A stretch of 29,991 bases of DNA, from assembly GCA_001792895.1 (NCBI GenBank), contig MARA01000115.1, forward strand, positions 1 through 29,991, in the 5' to 3' direction. The notes beneath the pieces were generated by a model. It searched no databases and had not been told where the DNA came from. It was given only the letters and a program-made list of their open reading frames with translations. Source of the stretch: Lentinus brumalis. Lineage: Eukaryota; Basidiomycota; Agaricomycetes; Polyporales; Polyporaceae. The position numbers and the translations under genes are program-made. Positions 1 to 14,221 of this stretch are shown here, in pieces (the stretch's first letter is position 1; the number at the start of each line of letters is the position of its first letter).

Positions 1-259
1 GAATTAACTAGTTATTTAGCTAGAGCTTTCTTTAGAATCAGATTATTTGCTAACGTAGTAGCAGGACATACTTTAATGAAAATATTATCTACATTTTTAT
101 ATAAAAAATGTGCTGGAGTGCTAGCCGCTATAATTACTTTTAATACCATTTTCTTTATTCTTGGCTATATGTGGACTAGAATTAGCGGTATCTGTAATTC
201 AAGCTTATGTATTTACAATTTTAACTTGTTCTTATATTAAAGATGTATATTTGCATTAA
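1..259 (+). pseudogene. atp6: atp6 3'-terminal fragment (degenerate copy)
   Basis: This is the last third of ATP synthase subunit a. It matches the intact gene's 17586-17852 almost base for base, including the stretch with the essential arginine (IRLFANVVAGH). It has no start, and the window opens inside it. Small indels relative to the intact copy break the frame, for example around 31-36 (the SLG of SLGIRLF) and 105-112, and bases are lost near 246. It cannot make subunit a by itself. The gene at 17079 is the functional candidate. Whether the indels are true decay or consensus errors cannot be settled here. Confidence 0.9.
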
Positions 260-452
260 TTATAATACTGTATTTTTACTATTTATTTATTTTTAACTCT
301 AAAAATAAAATAAGTTATAGGGGATAATTTATTAAATTATACTTAATATAGTAACCCCTTTAAATTTTAAACCTTTTTTATGCAAAATACAATTTTCATC
401 AAAATAGAACTAAATTTAATACTTCTAGATTACAACTTTACAATTTTCTACT

Positions 453-1470
453 ATGGGAAGGACAAATAATAATTTAAACCTATGATTATTATAGTAAGGA
501 AATATTGGATAATTATAAAGAAATTAAATTACCAGTATAACTATTAAATTCTACATATTCTTTTTCTCCTTGTTTATTGTAGGTTTTACAGAGGCAGAGG
601 GTAATTTTGATATAATTATAAACAAAAATCCCAAAATATTACCTTAGTTTAGATTTAGATTAAGTTCTAAATATTTAGACATAGTATTATTATGTGCTAT
701 TAGAAACTATTTTGGATCCGGTTCTATTTTTTAAGCAGAGAAACTGAAGTTTTTACTTTAGAAATCTCAAGTCAAGAAGTGATAGAAAACAAAATTTTAC
801 CTTTATTTGATTCTTACTCTTTAAAGGGTACAAAGTACTATGATTATGTAAATTGGAGAGATGGGTTTAAAGATTTTATATTAAATAAAGATTTAAATTC
901 TAGAATTTCTTTAATAGAAAGAATGAGAGAGAGAAAATCTAAACTTAATAACCTTAAATTAGAATATAAATTACCTGAGGAACATCTTAGTAATATTGAT
1001 GGTCACTACATTGCAGGTTTTGTATAAGGAGATGGTTCTTTTCAGTAGTTACAGGTCCTAATAGTTTTCAAACAGGATTTGGCCAAACAGTTTTTTTAAT
1101 AAGTCAACATATTCATAATAAACTATTATTAGAGTCCATTTTTAAAAAAATTTAAAGTTGGGTATCTAGGAAGTAGCAAGACTAGACCAGATGAAATAAA
1201 TTATAGAGTTGCAAGTAAGAAGGATTTAATAAAAGTTATTATACCTTTATTTGAATCTTATCCTACACTAGGAGTACATTCTATTAATTATTTAAATGGA
1301 AAAATATAATAGAATATATATTAGAAAGTAAAGATATCTATAAAGGTAAAGAAAAAAAAACTTTTAATACAGTATTAATACCTAAAATAAAATCTTACTG
1401 GCTTAATAAAGATACTTACTTAATAAACAGTTATTTATCTAAGGATAAAGAAAGATTAAAATTAATTTAA
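453..1470 (+). pseudogene. LAGLIDADG homing endonuclease pseudogene, copy A
   Basis: A two-motif LAGLIDADG protein located between the atp6 end and the nad2 start. It is free-standing rather than obviously intronic. Motif 1 reads FIVGFTEAEGNF near 580-615 and motif 2 reads YIAGFV-stop-GDGSF near 1008-1040. In-frame stops lie at 655-657 (TAG) and 1025-1027 (TAA, replacing the glutamate codon expected before GDGSF). Further frameshifts occur near 730, 1040, 1145 and 1295. Residues 82 long between 779 and 1027 remain open. Both stops are shared with copy B, so the gene died before the block was duplicated. Endonuclease genes next to a partial atp6 recall the mobile atp6 module known from Allomyces. 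Confidence 0.85.
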
Positions 1471-1580
1471 TAATAACCCCTTATATTTATAATATTATTT
1501 ACTATTATATCATAATTTGTATTATCTAAATTTTTCTAAGTGGATAGATTTTTTTTTTATATAAATTTCTTTAAAAGAGC

Positions 1581-1789
1581 ATGATTTTATTCATTTTATT
1601 TTTTAATTTTAATAGTGGCAATTGCCCTTCCTTCAATCAATCAAAATATAAGATCAATCTTATATGTAAGAATATCTTCTATAATATTTATCTATGCCGG
1701 AGCATTAGCTTTAAATGCTTTCTATATTCAGTCAATTGGATCAGGTATAGGTGTATATAGTGGATTATTCCAAGTAACAATTATACAAC
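1581..1789 (+). pseudogene. nad2: nad2 5' fragment, copy A
   Basis: Encodes the first ~65 residues of NADH dehydrogenase subunit 2 (recognisable by NAFYIQSIGSGIGV and GLFQVT). The poly-T after the ATG at 1581 has one extra T compared with copy B (19177), so the start is out of frame with the rest. Identity to nad2 ends at about 1789, and no later nad2 sequence follows. A full nad2 must lie outside the window if the genome has one. Confidence 0.82.
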
Positions 1790-1815
1790 CATCTTTAAAT
1801 GAGTTAAATTATAAT

Positions 1816-2260
1816 ATGCTATTGCTTTCTTCTTTTTTTTTAAAACAAAAAATAATAAGAATACTCTACTGTCTTTAATTTTTACATCTCTTAAAGAAGG
1901 TTTATGATCACCGGTCTTACCTAAATCTCTATCAAAGTTAGATAATTCTATACCTATAACAATATTTAAAACAACTGGTTATATTTGTGTTTATATAGCA
2001 TTAAGCGGTTTAGCTTCAAATTTAATAAATACATATTATTATTATTCCGTGTTTACTATAGCTTTTTTATTTTTATTTTATAGGTTGGTTATTAGTTTTT
2101 TAGCTTTAAAATATTTGGTACAGGATATTAAAGACGACAAAGAATAGGCTATTAGTAACCGTTAGATAGAGTAGGAACCGTTTGGAAGCCGGAAACAGCT
2201 TTGTCAATAGGGCTTCTAGTTTTATTATTTGGGGGTATGACTTTTTGTTTTATGGTTTGA
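1816..2260 (+). pseudogene. Broken membrane ORF related to the nad5 C-terminal extension
   Basis: Read with three small corrections, this encodes about 145 residues. Frame changes lie in the T/A runs at 1830-1850 and at the CC of 2159-2160, and a TAG lies at 2145-2147. The pieces follow the order of the extension fused to nad5 (24176-24972): an LP-K motif (VLPKSLSKLDN), a segment starting IPITIFKTTGY, two or more hydrophobic helices, a charged stretch (VQDIKDDKE), then S-N-P-L-D-R and a glycine-rich helix (IGLLVLLFGGMTF). In nad5 the matching points are [16 protein letters not shown] and YNSPLNR. I recognise the shared architecture but know no function. It starts just where repeat copy A ends. 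Confidence 0.55.
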
Positions 2261-2269
2261 CCACCTTAA

Positions 2270-2929
2270 AACAAAATAAGGTTAGTTTTTTCTAGTGTCA
2301 CAATATAATATATATTAAACTAGGTTTTATATTTTAATAAATCAAGTTATTTAGTTTTTATTTGCCTACTTATTTTACTAGCCATAACTAATTATTTATC
2401 TTATTATTTATTTATTATTTTTCATTTATAACTTAGACGGTATCATTATTCTTAAAAAAAAATTTTTTTTAATTACTCCCCTTATATATATTTATATCTT
2501 CGATCTTTTCTAAAACAAATATATACCTATCTTTCTTACTAGACTAAAGCATGTAGTAGCAAAGGTAATTATTAGATATTCTATATAATTTAAAAATAAA
2601 TATAACCTAGAGTATTTTAAAATACCCGGTTTGATAAAATAAATCTAGAGTTTTTAGCTAATTATAAAATTTTAATTAAGCCATGTAAATATTTTTTTTT
2701 TAATCTATACCCTCATGTTCAGCTTATTAAAATAAGACTATTATAGATTTTTTTTATTTCTGATTTATAAGAACCATTACATCTTTCATTTTTTATTTTT
2801 ATTCTTAAAAGAATAAATATTTAATTCAACTATTTTTACTTTTCTCTCTATTAAACCCTAAAATAAAACTGTTATAAATTATAGGCAAAAAAAAAGTAAA
2901 CTTTAAGTAGTAAATTAATTAATTAAATA
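2270..2929. other. AT-rich spacer without recognisable gene
   Basis: Long A and T runs and stop codons in all frames. I see no tRNA, rRNA or protein signature on either strand. Confidence 0.6.
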
Positions 2930-3133
2930 TTAAGTATTATTTAAAGGTTTAGAAAAAAATTTATACCTATTTTTAAATAATTTGTTAGTATCTAATAATT
3001 TTTTAATTTTTATTTTACTTGGCATAGAATTAATAGCTTGTGCTACAGATCTTATGGTAGAAAATGGTGAACCTTTAAATAAATTATTTTTTTCGTAAAC
3101 ATAAAAAATTTTTTTAGGGCGGGTCATTTTCAA
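2930..3133 (-). pseudogene. NUMOD1-like C-terminal remnant of a homing endonuclease
   Basis: 67 residues with the pattern of NUMOD1, the DNA-binding helix-turn-helix repeat at the end of intron endonucleases: a FYVYE start, then GSPFSTIRSVAQAINSMPSKI, then LLDTNKLFKNRY and FFSKPL. No catalytic domain is present. It lies just downstream, on the minus strand, of 3175-3466, from which a GC-rich insertion and frame breaks separate it. Probably one ancestral gene. The original host gene is unknown. Confidence 0.55.
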
Positions 3134-3174
3134 ATATAGAATATTTAACAGTAATAGTTAAAGGTTTAACTAAT

Positions 3175-3466
3175 TTAAATATTTATTTCTCCACCCTCCA
3201 CCCTCCTCCCCTCCTCCCCGAGGTCGGCTGGTCGGCTGGTCGGCTGGTCGGCTAAAGGAAAAGTATTAATGAATTTATTTATTTTATCTATTAATTCAGC
3301 CGTTTGTAGCATATAGTTTTGATTTAAATATCTAGCTTTATCCATATTTTCAACTAGTTCTAGCAATACCGATTTTATAGAACCAGCATTGTGATAACCT
3401 AAATATCTCAATTTTAGTAATATAGACCAAATTAGAAAATCTAAACCTTTCCAACTAAAAATTTTA
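3175..3466 (-). pseudogene. Probable LAGLIDADG endonuclease C-terminal remnant
   Basis: The open frame runs upstream of the annotatable ATG at 3411 to about 3466 and reads like the linker after a second LAGLIDADG domain: W-KGLDFLIWSILLKLRYLGYH, then a helix ending ENMDKARYLNQN. After INTFPLA the reading frame enters the GC-rich element at 3189-3257 and turns into low-complexity residues. No LAGLIDADG motif survives. The assignment rests on similarity to linkers I know from fungal endonucleases, so it is tentative. Confidence 0.4.
3189..3257. repeat. GC-rich element, copy 1 (four 8-bp units)
   Basis: A C-rich tract (CTCCTCCCC twice) followed by CGA and four tandem copies of GGTCGGCT (3222-3253), ending AAAGGAAAA. 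Its composition is opposite to the surrounding AT-rich DNA. A second copy with two units lies at 9392-9432. The core from 3203 is shared. It interrupts an endonuclease reading frame on the minus strand. It resembles the GC clusters and hairpin elements of fungal mtDNA. Confidence 0.85.
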
Positions 3467-3745
3467 TTACTTTAAAAAAAGGTAAAATTTTATAAATAAA
3501 TATATCTATTATTGAAAAACTAAATCTATTTTATTTCTAAAATTAATTAAAAAATCATTATTTTATAACTTATATTTTTAAGTTTTAAATTTTTATTTTA
3601 AAAAACCCTCGACGTGGAAAATGTGATTAGGCTGATTTACAGGTAAATTCAAGAAGAATTACTTATAAGTTTCAATAATTTTACAAAATGACTATTATAT
3701 TTTTTAATTCATTACTACTTTTCCACCGAATTAAATATAAATTAT
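3467..3745. other. Spacer upstream of the cox1 intron ORF; no cox1 exon found
   Basis: If cox1 were collinear, the exon encoding the residues before ATLYGG should precede the intron ORF at 3746. I find no cox1 coding sequence here or anywhere from 1 to 4900. The intron's 5' boundary is therefore undefined. Confidence 0.6.
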
Positions 3746-4515
3746 TTGATTTACATAGAGGTAATTTACTGGAAATATTTCCTAGGTCTAATCCTCAATA
3801 TATCAAAGAAAATAATAAATGTAAATCATATGTATATATATGGGAGTAATTTAAATTCTACCGTTAATTTACCAAAATTTACTAGTATAGTGTCTTATAT
3901 GGTAAATATACCTAATAATATTTTAAGTGCATTAATAGGTATATTATTATCAGATGGCCATATTGAATATAAAACTAGAAAAAATTTAAATTCAGGTAAA
4001 GTTATACACAATTTTAAATCTTCTGACGGTAAAGATAGTTACATATACAGTAATATTAATTCTAGATTTAGATTTAAACAATCAATAGATCATTTAGAAT
4101 ATTTATTTTATGTTTTCAATATTTTATCTCCATATTGTAAATCTTATCCTAGATTAGTTAAAACAGAGTTAATCGTAGAGATTTTTACGGTATATAGAAA
4201 TAATAACTAGAGCTCTACCTTGTTTTTCATTTTTAAGAGATATGTTTTATAATGGAAGAAATAAAATTATACCTGAAAATTTATATGAATTAATAACCTA
4301 TGAAGGATTAGCTCATATTATTATGGGTGATGGTTCCTTTAAATTTAACGGAATACTTTTGAATTTACAAGCTTTTTCTGTTAAAGAATTAATACTATTT
4401 ATAAATGTTTTAAAAAAAAATTAATATTGATTGTACATTACATAAATCTAGAAATCATTACACTGTTTATATATACAGTGGATTCTTGTCGAAGTTATAT
4501 CCTAAAATAAAATAA
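3746..4515 (+). pseudogene. LAGLIDADG_2 homing endonuclease ORF in cox1 intron (frameshifted)
   Basis: A single-chain endonuclease with two motifs: [14 protein letters not shown] near 3930-3970, and GLAHIIMGDGSFKF near 4306-4350. It reads in three segments. The first runs 3746-4210. The second includes TRALPC and FLRDMFYNGRNK (about 4206-4424). The third starts after an A9 run at about 4413 and ends at the stop near 4515. Both frame changes can be explained by one base each, so the gene may be intact in reality. It lies upstream of a group I core that ends at 4900, directly before a cox1 exon. No exon joins its start. Confidence 0.75.
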
Positions 4516-4900
4516 AAATTTTTATTGTACCTAGTATGAGATATAAATTTGAAAAAAAATTATAAAATAACTTTAAAATAAATATAAAAAATTATAGATA
4601 TAGAGGGCAAACTCGAGGGAAGTCCTATTATTAGAAATTCGGAATAATTATAGGATAATCGTCGAGCTAAATCATGTTCAGGAAACTATCATGTAAAAGT
4701 GTAGAGACTAGACGCCCCAGGATTATCTAAGGGTATTTCAATTTTTATATTAAAAAATCTAAGATAACCTAAGGAATAGTCCAAAATCGCCAGTAATGGT
4801 TTAAGGTATAAATTACCTTATTTATATTGGATTAAATAATTTAATCTATATATGAGATAATAAGTCAACTAGATCTGAGATGATCAAAGACTGAACCTTG
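4516..4900 (+). other. 3' part of a group I intron upstream of cox1 exon
   Basis: Contains a typical P7 pair (GAGACTAGACGCC around 4706 and AATAGTCC around 4774) and ends with G at 4900, just before the cox1 codons for ATLYGG. Together with the endonuclease gene upstream this is the downstream half of an intron. Its upstream exon is not in the window. Confidence 0.7.
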
Positions 4901-10226
<5,326 letters not shown>

Positions 10227-10373
10227 TAATTTAATTATAGGATTACATTCCCCTTCCCCTCCCATTTTTAATATTAATCTTATTAATTAATACTATTCCT
10301 TATTCTTTAGAATATTCAGTCTTTAAATATACTTAATTTTCAAAAATGAAAATTATTAATTCATTAAATAAAA
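10227..10373 (+). other. cox1-nad4 spacer
   Basis: Short AT-rich spacer with one C-rich patch (CCCCTTCCCCTCCC, 10250). No gene. Confidence 0.7.
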
Positions 10374-13048
10374 ATGAATGTTTTTTTTTATTATATTATG
10401 CTTATATCATTGTTAATTGTGCCTTTAATCGGGTCTTTATTATTATTATTAATTCCAGAAAATAACCCCAAAAAAGAAGAAAAAATGAAAGTAATAGCTC
10501 TTTCAACATCTCTGATAAATTTATTTATCTCTATATTACTATGGATTCAATTTGATTCAAGTATAAGTGAATATCAGTTTATATTAGAATTTAATGAGTT
10601 AAGTTTCTGTCATTTTAATATAGGAGTAGACGGGATTTCATTATATTATGTGTTATTAACAACATTTATAACACCTATAGCCTTATTATCAAATTATAAA
10701 AATATTTATAAAAATGTAAAATATTTTTTAATATCTTTTTTAATCTTAGAAACTTTACAAATTGCATTATTTGTAGTTCTAGATTTATTTTTATTCTATA
10801 TTTTCTTCGAAAGTGTATTACCTATATTATTTATAATTATAATAGTATATGGTTCAGGTGTAAATAGAATTAGAAGTGCTTTATTATTCTTTTTATATAC
10901 ACTAGCTGGTATAACATTTGAAGTGCCAGCTCTAAATCTGGCTATATGCTGGAAACACTTTCTTTATATTATATTAGAAAGTCAATCAGCAGGAAATCTA
11001 TTATATTATAGTGTAATAGAGATCCTCAGAGAATACACGCCAGAAATAGTCTGTTGTAATAGTTTTTTAATATCACAAAAAACCGAAAATTTGAATCATT
11101 TAACTAATAATTTTAAATTTAATAGTTATTTGACTGGATTAATCGAAGGTGATGGATGTATACATGTACCAAAATCTGAAAGGTCTATTAAAGGGAAACT
11201 AAATTATCCTTCAATTCATATAGCCTTTCCCTTGAAAGATTTACCTTTAGCATTAATAATTCAAAAAAATTTAGGTTTTGGCTCTATAGTTCGTCAGAAA
11301 GGAGCAAATGCTTATTATCTTATTATTAATGATAACAAAGGAATAATTACTATGGTTAATTTGTTAAATGGTAATATGAGAACTTCTAAAATTTATAGTT
11401 TATATAATTTAATTAATTTTCTTAATTTGAAAAATAATGAATTAAATTTAGTTAGATTACCTTTTTGCACTAGCCCTTTAGATTCTGATGCTTGGTTATC
11501 AGGATTTATTGAAGCTGAGGGTCATTTCAGTGTTAGAGCTACTACAACTGGGAAATATCCTAAAGTAGAGTGTAAATTTGAAATAGTTCAAAGCCAAAAA
11601 AATTCATTAGGCCAGGGACAATATTCCGTTTTATCTGAGTTATCAGAATTTTTAAAAACTCCCATTAAAACTTTTAAACAAAATACACCTCATCCTCAAT
11701 ACAGACTACGAACTTCAAATTTAGAAAGTAATTTGTTATTAATAAATTATTTAAATAATTATCCTTTATTCGGTTCAAAGTTTCTAGACTTTACAAGTTG
11801 GTCAGAAATTCTTGATTTATTCCGTTCTGGTTTTAAATATTCTAATGCTGATAATATTAGCAAAGTTATTAAACTTAAATCCGAAATGAATAATAATAGA
11901 ACCTTATTTAATTGGGATCATTTAAATAAATTTTACAACTTAGACTATTAAGATATATTCCAAACTACTATGTGAATAGTAGAGTGTATACTCTAAATAT
12001 ATTTTATATATTTTTAAGAATACAACAAATTATTTTAACTAGGGTACTAAGGGACCTTATTTTTATTGTTAGTATTCATGGGACCTAGTCTCGTTTACCA
12101 ATATTTTTGTCTTTATTTATGTTATTAGCTATACTTCAAATATATAGTTATGTTGGTTCTACTGATTTCCAATTTATTTCATTAAATGAAATAAGTTTAG
12201 AAAGTCAAAAAATTTTATGGTTAGCCTTCTTCTTAGCCTTTGCTGTTAAAACACCATTATGGCCATTAACAGGTTGGCTTTATAGAGCTCATGCTGATAG
12301 TCCTTTAGCAGGATCTATTTTATTAGCAGGAACTATTTTAAAATTTGCAACCTACGGATATATCAGAGTTTTAATTAATTTATTACCAGATGCTTCTCAT
12401 TATTTTGGACCATTAGTGCAAACTATTGCTGTAGTTACTTTAATTTATTCATCTTTAGCTACTATAATTCAACAAGATACTAAATCTCTAATAGCTTATT
12501 CAAGTATAGCACACATGAGTGTAGTTATATTAGGTTTATTTTCTAATACTATTCAAGGTATTGAAGGTGCTATTTTATTATCTTTAGCTCACGGTTTTGT
12601 TTCTCCAGCTTTATTTATTTGTGTAGGTGGTGTAATTTATGAAAGAACTGGTACAAGAATTATTCACTATATGAGAGGTTTAGTGACATTTATGCCTGTA
12701 TTTACTATTTTATTCTTTATATTTACTTTAGCTAATACTGGAATTCCTTTATCTTTAAATTTCTTAGGGGAACAATTATCTTTAATTGGTATATGGAATA
12801 AAAGTCCAATAATAGCAGCAATAGGTGCAACAGGTATTGTATTTTCTGCTTGTTATTCTATCTATTTATATAATAGATTATCTTATGGATTATATTCTCC
12901 TCATTTAAAACCTGTTCAAGATATTACTAGATTAGAATTTAATTTATTAATAGCTTTATTAATACCTACTATCTTATTTGGTATCTTCCCTAATGTCATA
13001 TTAGATTCTCTTCATTTAGCTGTAAGTACTTTATTATATAATATATAA
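10374..13048 (+). CDS. nad4: NADH dehydrogenase subunit 4, two exons
   Basis: Proton-pumping subunit of complex I. Exon 1 is 10374-10910 (179 codons, ending LLFFLYTLAG). Exon 2 is 12110-13048 (starting SLFMLLAILQIY). The joined product is about 491 residues, normal for fungi. Family landmarks include PLIGSLLLLLIP near the start, SLYYVLLTTFITPIA, LPILFIIIIVYGSG, KTPLWPLTGWLYRAHADSPL, KSLIAYSSIAHMSVV and SLAHGFVSPALF. The usual start could instead be the ATG at 10398 (MLISLLIVP). It is uninterrupted apart from the intron and is the clearest intact gene of the left half. Confidence 0.95.
10911..11951 (+). CDS. LAGLIDADG homing endonuclease in nad4 intron (continuous with exon 1)
   Basis: The reading frame runs without a stop from nad4 exon 1 to 11951, so the enzyme is made as a NAD4 fusion and presumably cleaved. 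Residues encoded by the intron core come first (about 55). The two LAGLIDADG domains follow: YLTGLIEGDGCIHV (about 11128-11165) and WLSGFIEAEGHFSV (about 11490-11530), with catalytic D and E intact. Each is followed by the expected beta-strand and helix pattern (YYLIINDNKG; YRLRTSNLE). Unlike most endonuclease genes in this window it has no break, so it is a candidate for an active enzyme. Confidence 0.88.
   Translation: MTFEVPALNLAICWKHFLYIILESQSAGNLLYYSVIEILREYTPEIVCCNSFLISQKTENLNHLTNNFKFNSYLTGLIEGDGCIHVPKSERSIKGKLNYPSIHIAFPLKDLPLALIIQKNLGFGSIVRQKGANAYYLIINDNKGIITMVNLLNGNMRTSKIYSLYNLINFLNLKNNELNLVRLPFCTSPLDSDAWLSGFIEAEGHFSVRATTTGKYPKVECKFEIVQSQKNSLGQGQYSVLSELSEFLKTPIKTFKQNTPHPQYRLRTSNLESNLLLINYLNNYPLFGSKFLDFTSWSEILDLFRSGFKYSNADNISKVIKLKSEMNNNRTLFNWDHLNKFYNLDY
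10911..12109 (+). other. Group I intron in nad4
   Basis: 1199 bases between the codons LYTLAG and SLFMLL, with a T before it and G as the last base. Core elements sit near the 5' end: ATATGCTGGAAAC (10945), TCAGCAGGAAATC (10987), CCTCAGAGAATACACGCC (11025) and AAATAGTCTG (11045). The endonuclease reading frame passes through them. Confidence 0.8.
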
Positions 13049-13215
13049 TTTAGGAGTTTTAGGCTATCCCCTCCCTTATTTTTTTTTTCTGTAGGGTAGG
13101 GCCCCGGTAAAAGGTTATTAAAAATATCTTTTTACCTATTATTATACATTCCCCTATAAAAATGAGTATGATCAAATAAAAATGTAAAAGAGTATTAAAA
13201 AGCCTGGCGGCATAA
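13049..13215. other. Spacer between nad4 and the tRNA cluster
   Basis: No gene. A C-rich run (13064-13074) faces a G-rich run (13093-13106) across a T-rich loop, which could form a hairpin at the nad4 3' end. Confidence 0.5.
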
Positions 13216-13287
13216 GGGGATATCTGATAATTGGTAATCAATTGTAGTTGCATTACAAGTATGATAGTTCGAGTCTATCTATCTCCA
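13216..13287 (+). tRNA. trnA: tRNA-Ala (UGC)
   Basis: Acceptor GGGGATA pairs TATCTCC. Anticodon stem TTGTA/TACAA with loop GTTGCAT, anticodon TGC. T arm GATAG-TTCGAGT-CTATC. First of eight same-strand tRNAs. Confidence 0.9.
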
Positions 13288-13342
13288 ATACTATATTAAA
13301 TTATAGCCAGGTGGCCTAAAGTATTCATATTTATTATTTTTT

Positions 13343-13378
13343 TTCTTATCCTAACTAGGCTACTAGGATAGGATAATT
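13343..13378. other. Short inverted repeat between trnA and trnF
   Basis: TTATCCTA and TAGGATAGGATAA flank a short loop, giving a small hairpin. Such stems often lie between fungal mitochondrial tRNAs, and a processing role is possible. Confidence 0.45.
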
Positions 13379-13395
13379 AAATAAAAATGATGAGA

Positions 13396-13467
13396 GCTTC
13401 AGTTGCTTAATGGTAAAAGCGTTAATTTGAAGCATTAAAGAAGTGAGTTCAATTCTCTCCTGAGGCA
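13396..13467 (+). tRNA. trnF: tRNA-Phe (GAA)
   Basis: Acceptor GCTTCAG pairs CTGAGGC. D stem GCTT/AAGC. Anticodon stem TTAAT/ATTAA with loop TTGAAGC, anticodon GAA. The T stem has one T-T mismatch. Confidence 0.9.
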
Positions 13468-13522
13468 CATCTAACCCGCCATATCTCTTATTTTTATAAA
13501 ATTAATTTATAAAAGTAAGTTA

Positions 13523-13595
13523 GCCAAAATAGTTTAAATGGTTAAAACGGATTCCTTGTAAGAATCTAATACTGGTTCAATTCCTGTTTTTGGCT
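13523..13595 (+). tRNA. trnT: tRNA-Thr (UGU)
   Basis: Acceptor GCCAAAA pairs TTTTGGC. Anticodon stem GATTC/GAATC with loop CTTGTAA, anticodon TGT. T loop TTCAATT. Followed two bases later by trnQ. Confidence 0.9.
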
Positions 13596-13597
13596 TA

Positions 13598-13671
13598 TGA
13601 GTTGTAGTTTAATTTGGGAAAACACCATTTTTTGGTGGTGGCTTATATCAGTTCGAATCTGGTCAACTCAG
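13598..13671 (+). tRNA. trnQ: tRNA-Gln (UUG)
   Basis: Acceptor TGAGTTG pairs CAACTCA perfectly. D stem GTTT/AAAC. The anticodon stem is CCATT/GGTGG using two G-T pairs, with loop TTTTGGT and anticodon TTG. A TTT (Lys) reading needs a worse stem, and a separate tRNA-Lys follows. Confidence 0.82.
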
Positions 13672-13724
13672 TTGTACTTAGTCGTCCTAGCTGGTTTCAG
13701 GGAAATAGTTTAGTTAATATGTTA

Positions 13725-13797
13725 GGAAGCAGAACTCGATTGGTTGAGTGTCTCCCTTTTAAGGAGAATGGTCTTGGTTCGAGCCCAAGTGTTTTCA
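13725..13797 (+). tRNA. trnK: tRNA-Lys (UUU)
   Basis: Acceptor GGAAGCA pairs TGTTTTC with wobbles. D stem ACTC/GAGT. Anticodon stem TCTCC/GGAGA with loop CTTTTAA, anticodon TTT. T arm CTTGG-TTCGAGC-CCAAG. Confidence 0.9.
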
Positions 13798-13870
13798 AAC
13801 ATCCTTGTGCCAACCTATTATCAAGCGTGGAAAGGAGTAGGAGTTGACGATATATAATTAGGTACATTAA

Positions 13871-13953
13871 GGGCAGGTGATCCGATTGGTAATGGTGGTT
13901 TTCTGTAAAAAAATTGGTTTATACCGTAAAAGGTTCGATTCCTTTACTGCTCA
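13871..13953 (+). tRNA. trnY: tRNA-Tyr (GUA)
   Basis: Acceptor GGGCAGG pairs ACTGCTC apart from the last pair. Anticodon stem GTTTT/AAAAT with loop CTGTAAA, anticodon GTA. It has a long variable arm as expected for mitochondrial tRNA-Tyr in fungi. T arm AAAGG-TTCGATT-CCTTT. Confidence 0.85.
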
Positions 13954-13973
13954 TTAAATATTCTAGCTTAACC

Positions 13974-14003
13974 CTCTCCACAACTAAAATGGAGAGGTTA
14001 GAT
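13974..14003. other. Inverted repeat between trnY and trnM
   Basis: CCTCTCCA and TGGAGAGG form a stem around an AT-rich loop. No gene. Possibly a processing signal. Confidence 0.45.
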
Positions 14004-14014
14004 AGTAAAAATAA

Positions 14015-14088
14015 AAGACTGTAGCATAATAGGTTAATGCAATTCGCTCATAATGGATCTTATAAGGGTTCAATTCCCTTCGGTCTTA
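14015..14088 (+). tRNA. trnM: tRNA-Met (CAU)
   Basis: Acceptor AAGACTG pairs CGGTCTT. D stem GCAT/ATGC. Anticodon stem ATTCG/TGGAT with loop CTCATAA, anticodon CAT. The anticodon stem lacks the three G-C pairs typical of initiators, so it is more likely elongator. An Ile tRNA with modified C34 cannot be excluded. Confidence 0.85.
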
Positions 14089-14133
14089 TTTAATTATAAA
14101 TATTTTTACTAATCAAGATAAACACATTTTATA

Positions 14134-14221
14134 GGGCATTTGGTCGAGTCTGGTTTATGGCGCTTATCTTGAAAATAAGTACTTCTAAAAAAAGTCGTGA
14201 GTTCAAATCTCACAGTGCCCG
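14134..14221 (+). tRNA. trnS: tRNA-Ser (UGA)
   Basis: Acceptor GGGCATT pairs AGTGCCC. Anticodon stem CTTAT/ATAAG with loop CTTGAAA, anticodon TGA. Long variable arm and T arm GTGAG-TTCAAAT-CTCAC, as for class II tRNAs. Confidence 0.9.

Larger units (their letters stand above)
1..1789 (+). repeat. 1.8-kb direct repeat, copy A
   Basis: Near-identical to 17586-19384 in the same orientation, spanning atp6 3' end, spacer, dead LAGLIDADG gene, spacer and the first codons of nad2. The copies differ mainly by one-base length changes in homopolymers. Similarity stops abruptly inside nad2, after the codons for FQVTIIQ. Copy A then continues into a membrane ORF, whereas copy B continues into tRNA-Leu. 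The left limit is the window edge, so the repeat may be longer. Confidence 0.93.

Noticed and set aside
3430..3475. Possible cox1 codons KIFSW on the minus strand
   Set aside because: The residues before and after (VI-KIFSW-KGLDFLIW) do not match cox1, and the strand is opposite to cox1. It fits an endonuclease linker better.
13190..13300. CRISPR-like or array structure near the tRNA cluster
   Set aside because: The repeats are tRNA arms and small hairpins with no regular spacing. CRISPR is not expected in mitochondria.
13614..13847. Plus-strand ORF of 77 codons
   Set aside because: It runs across tRNA-Gln and tRNA-Lys and has no protein-like features.
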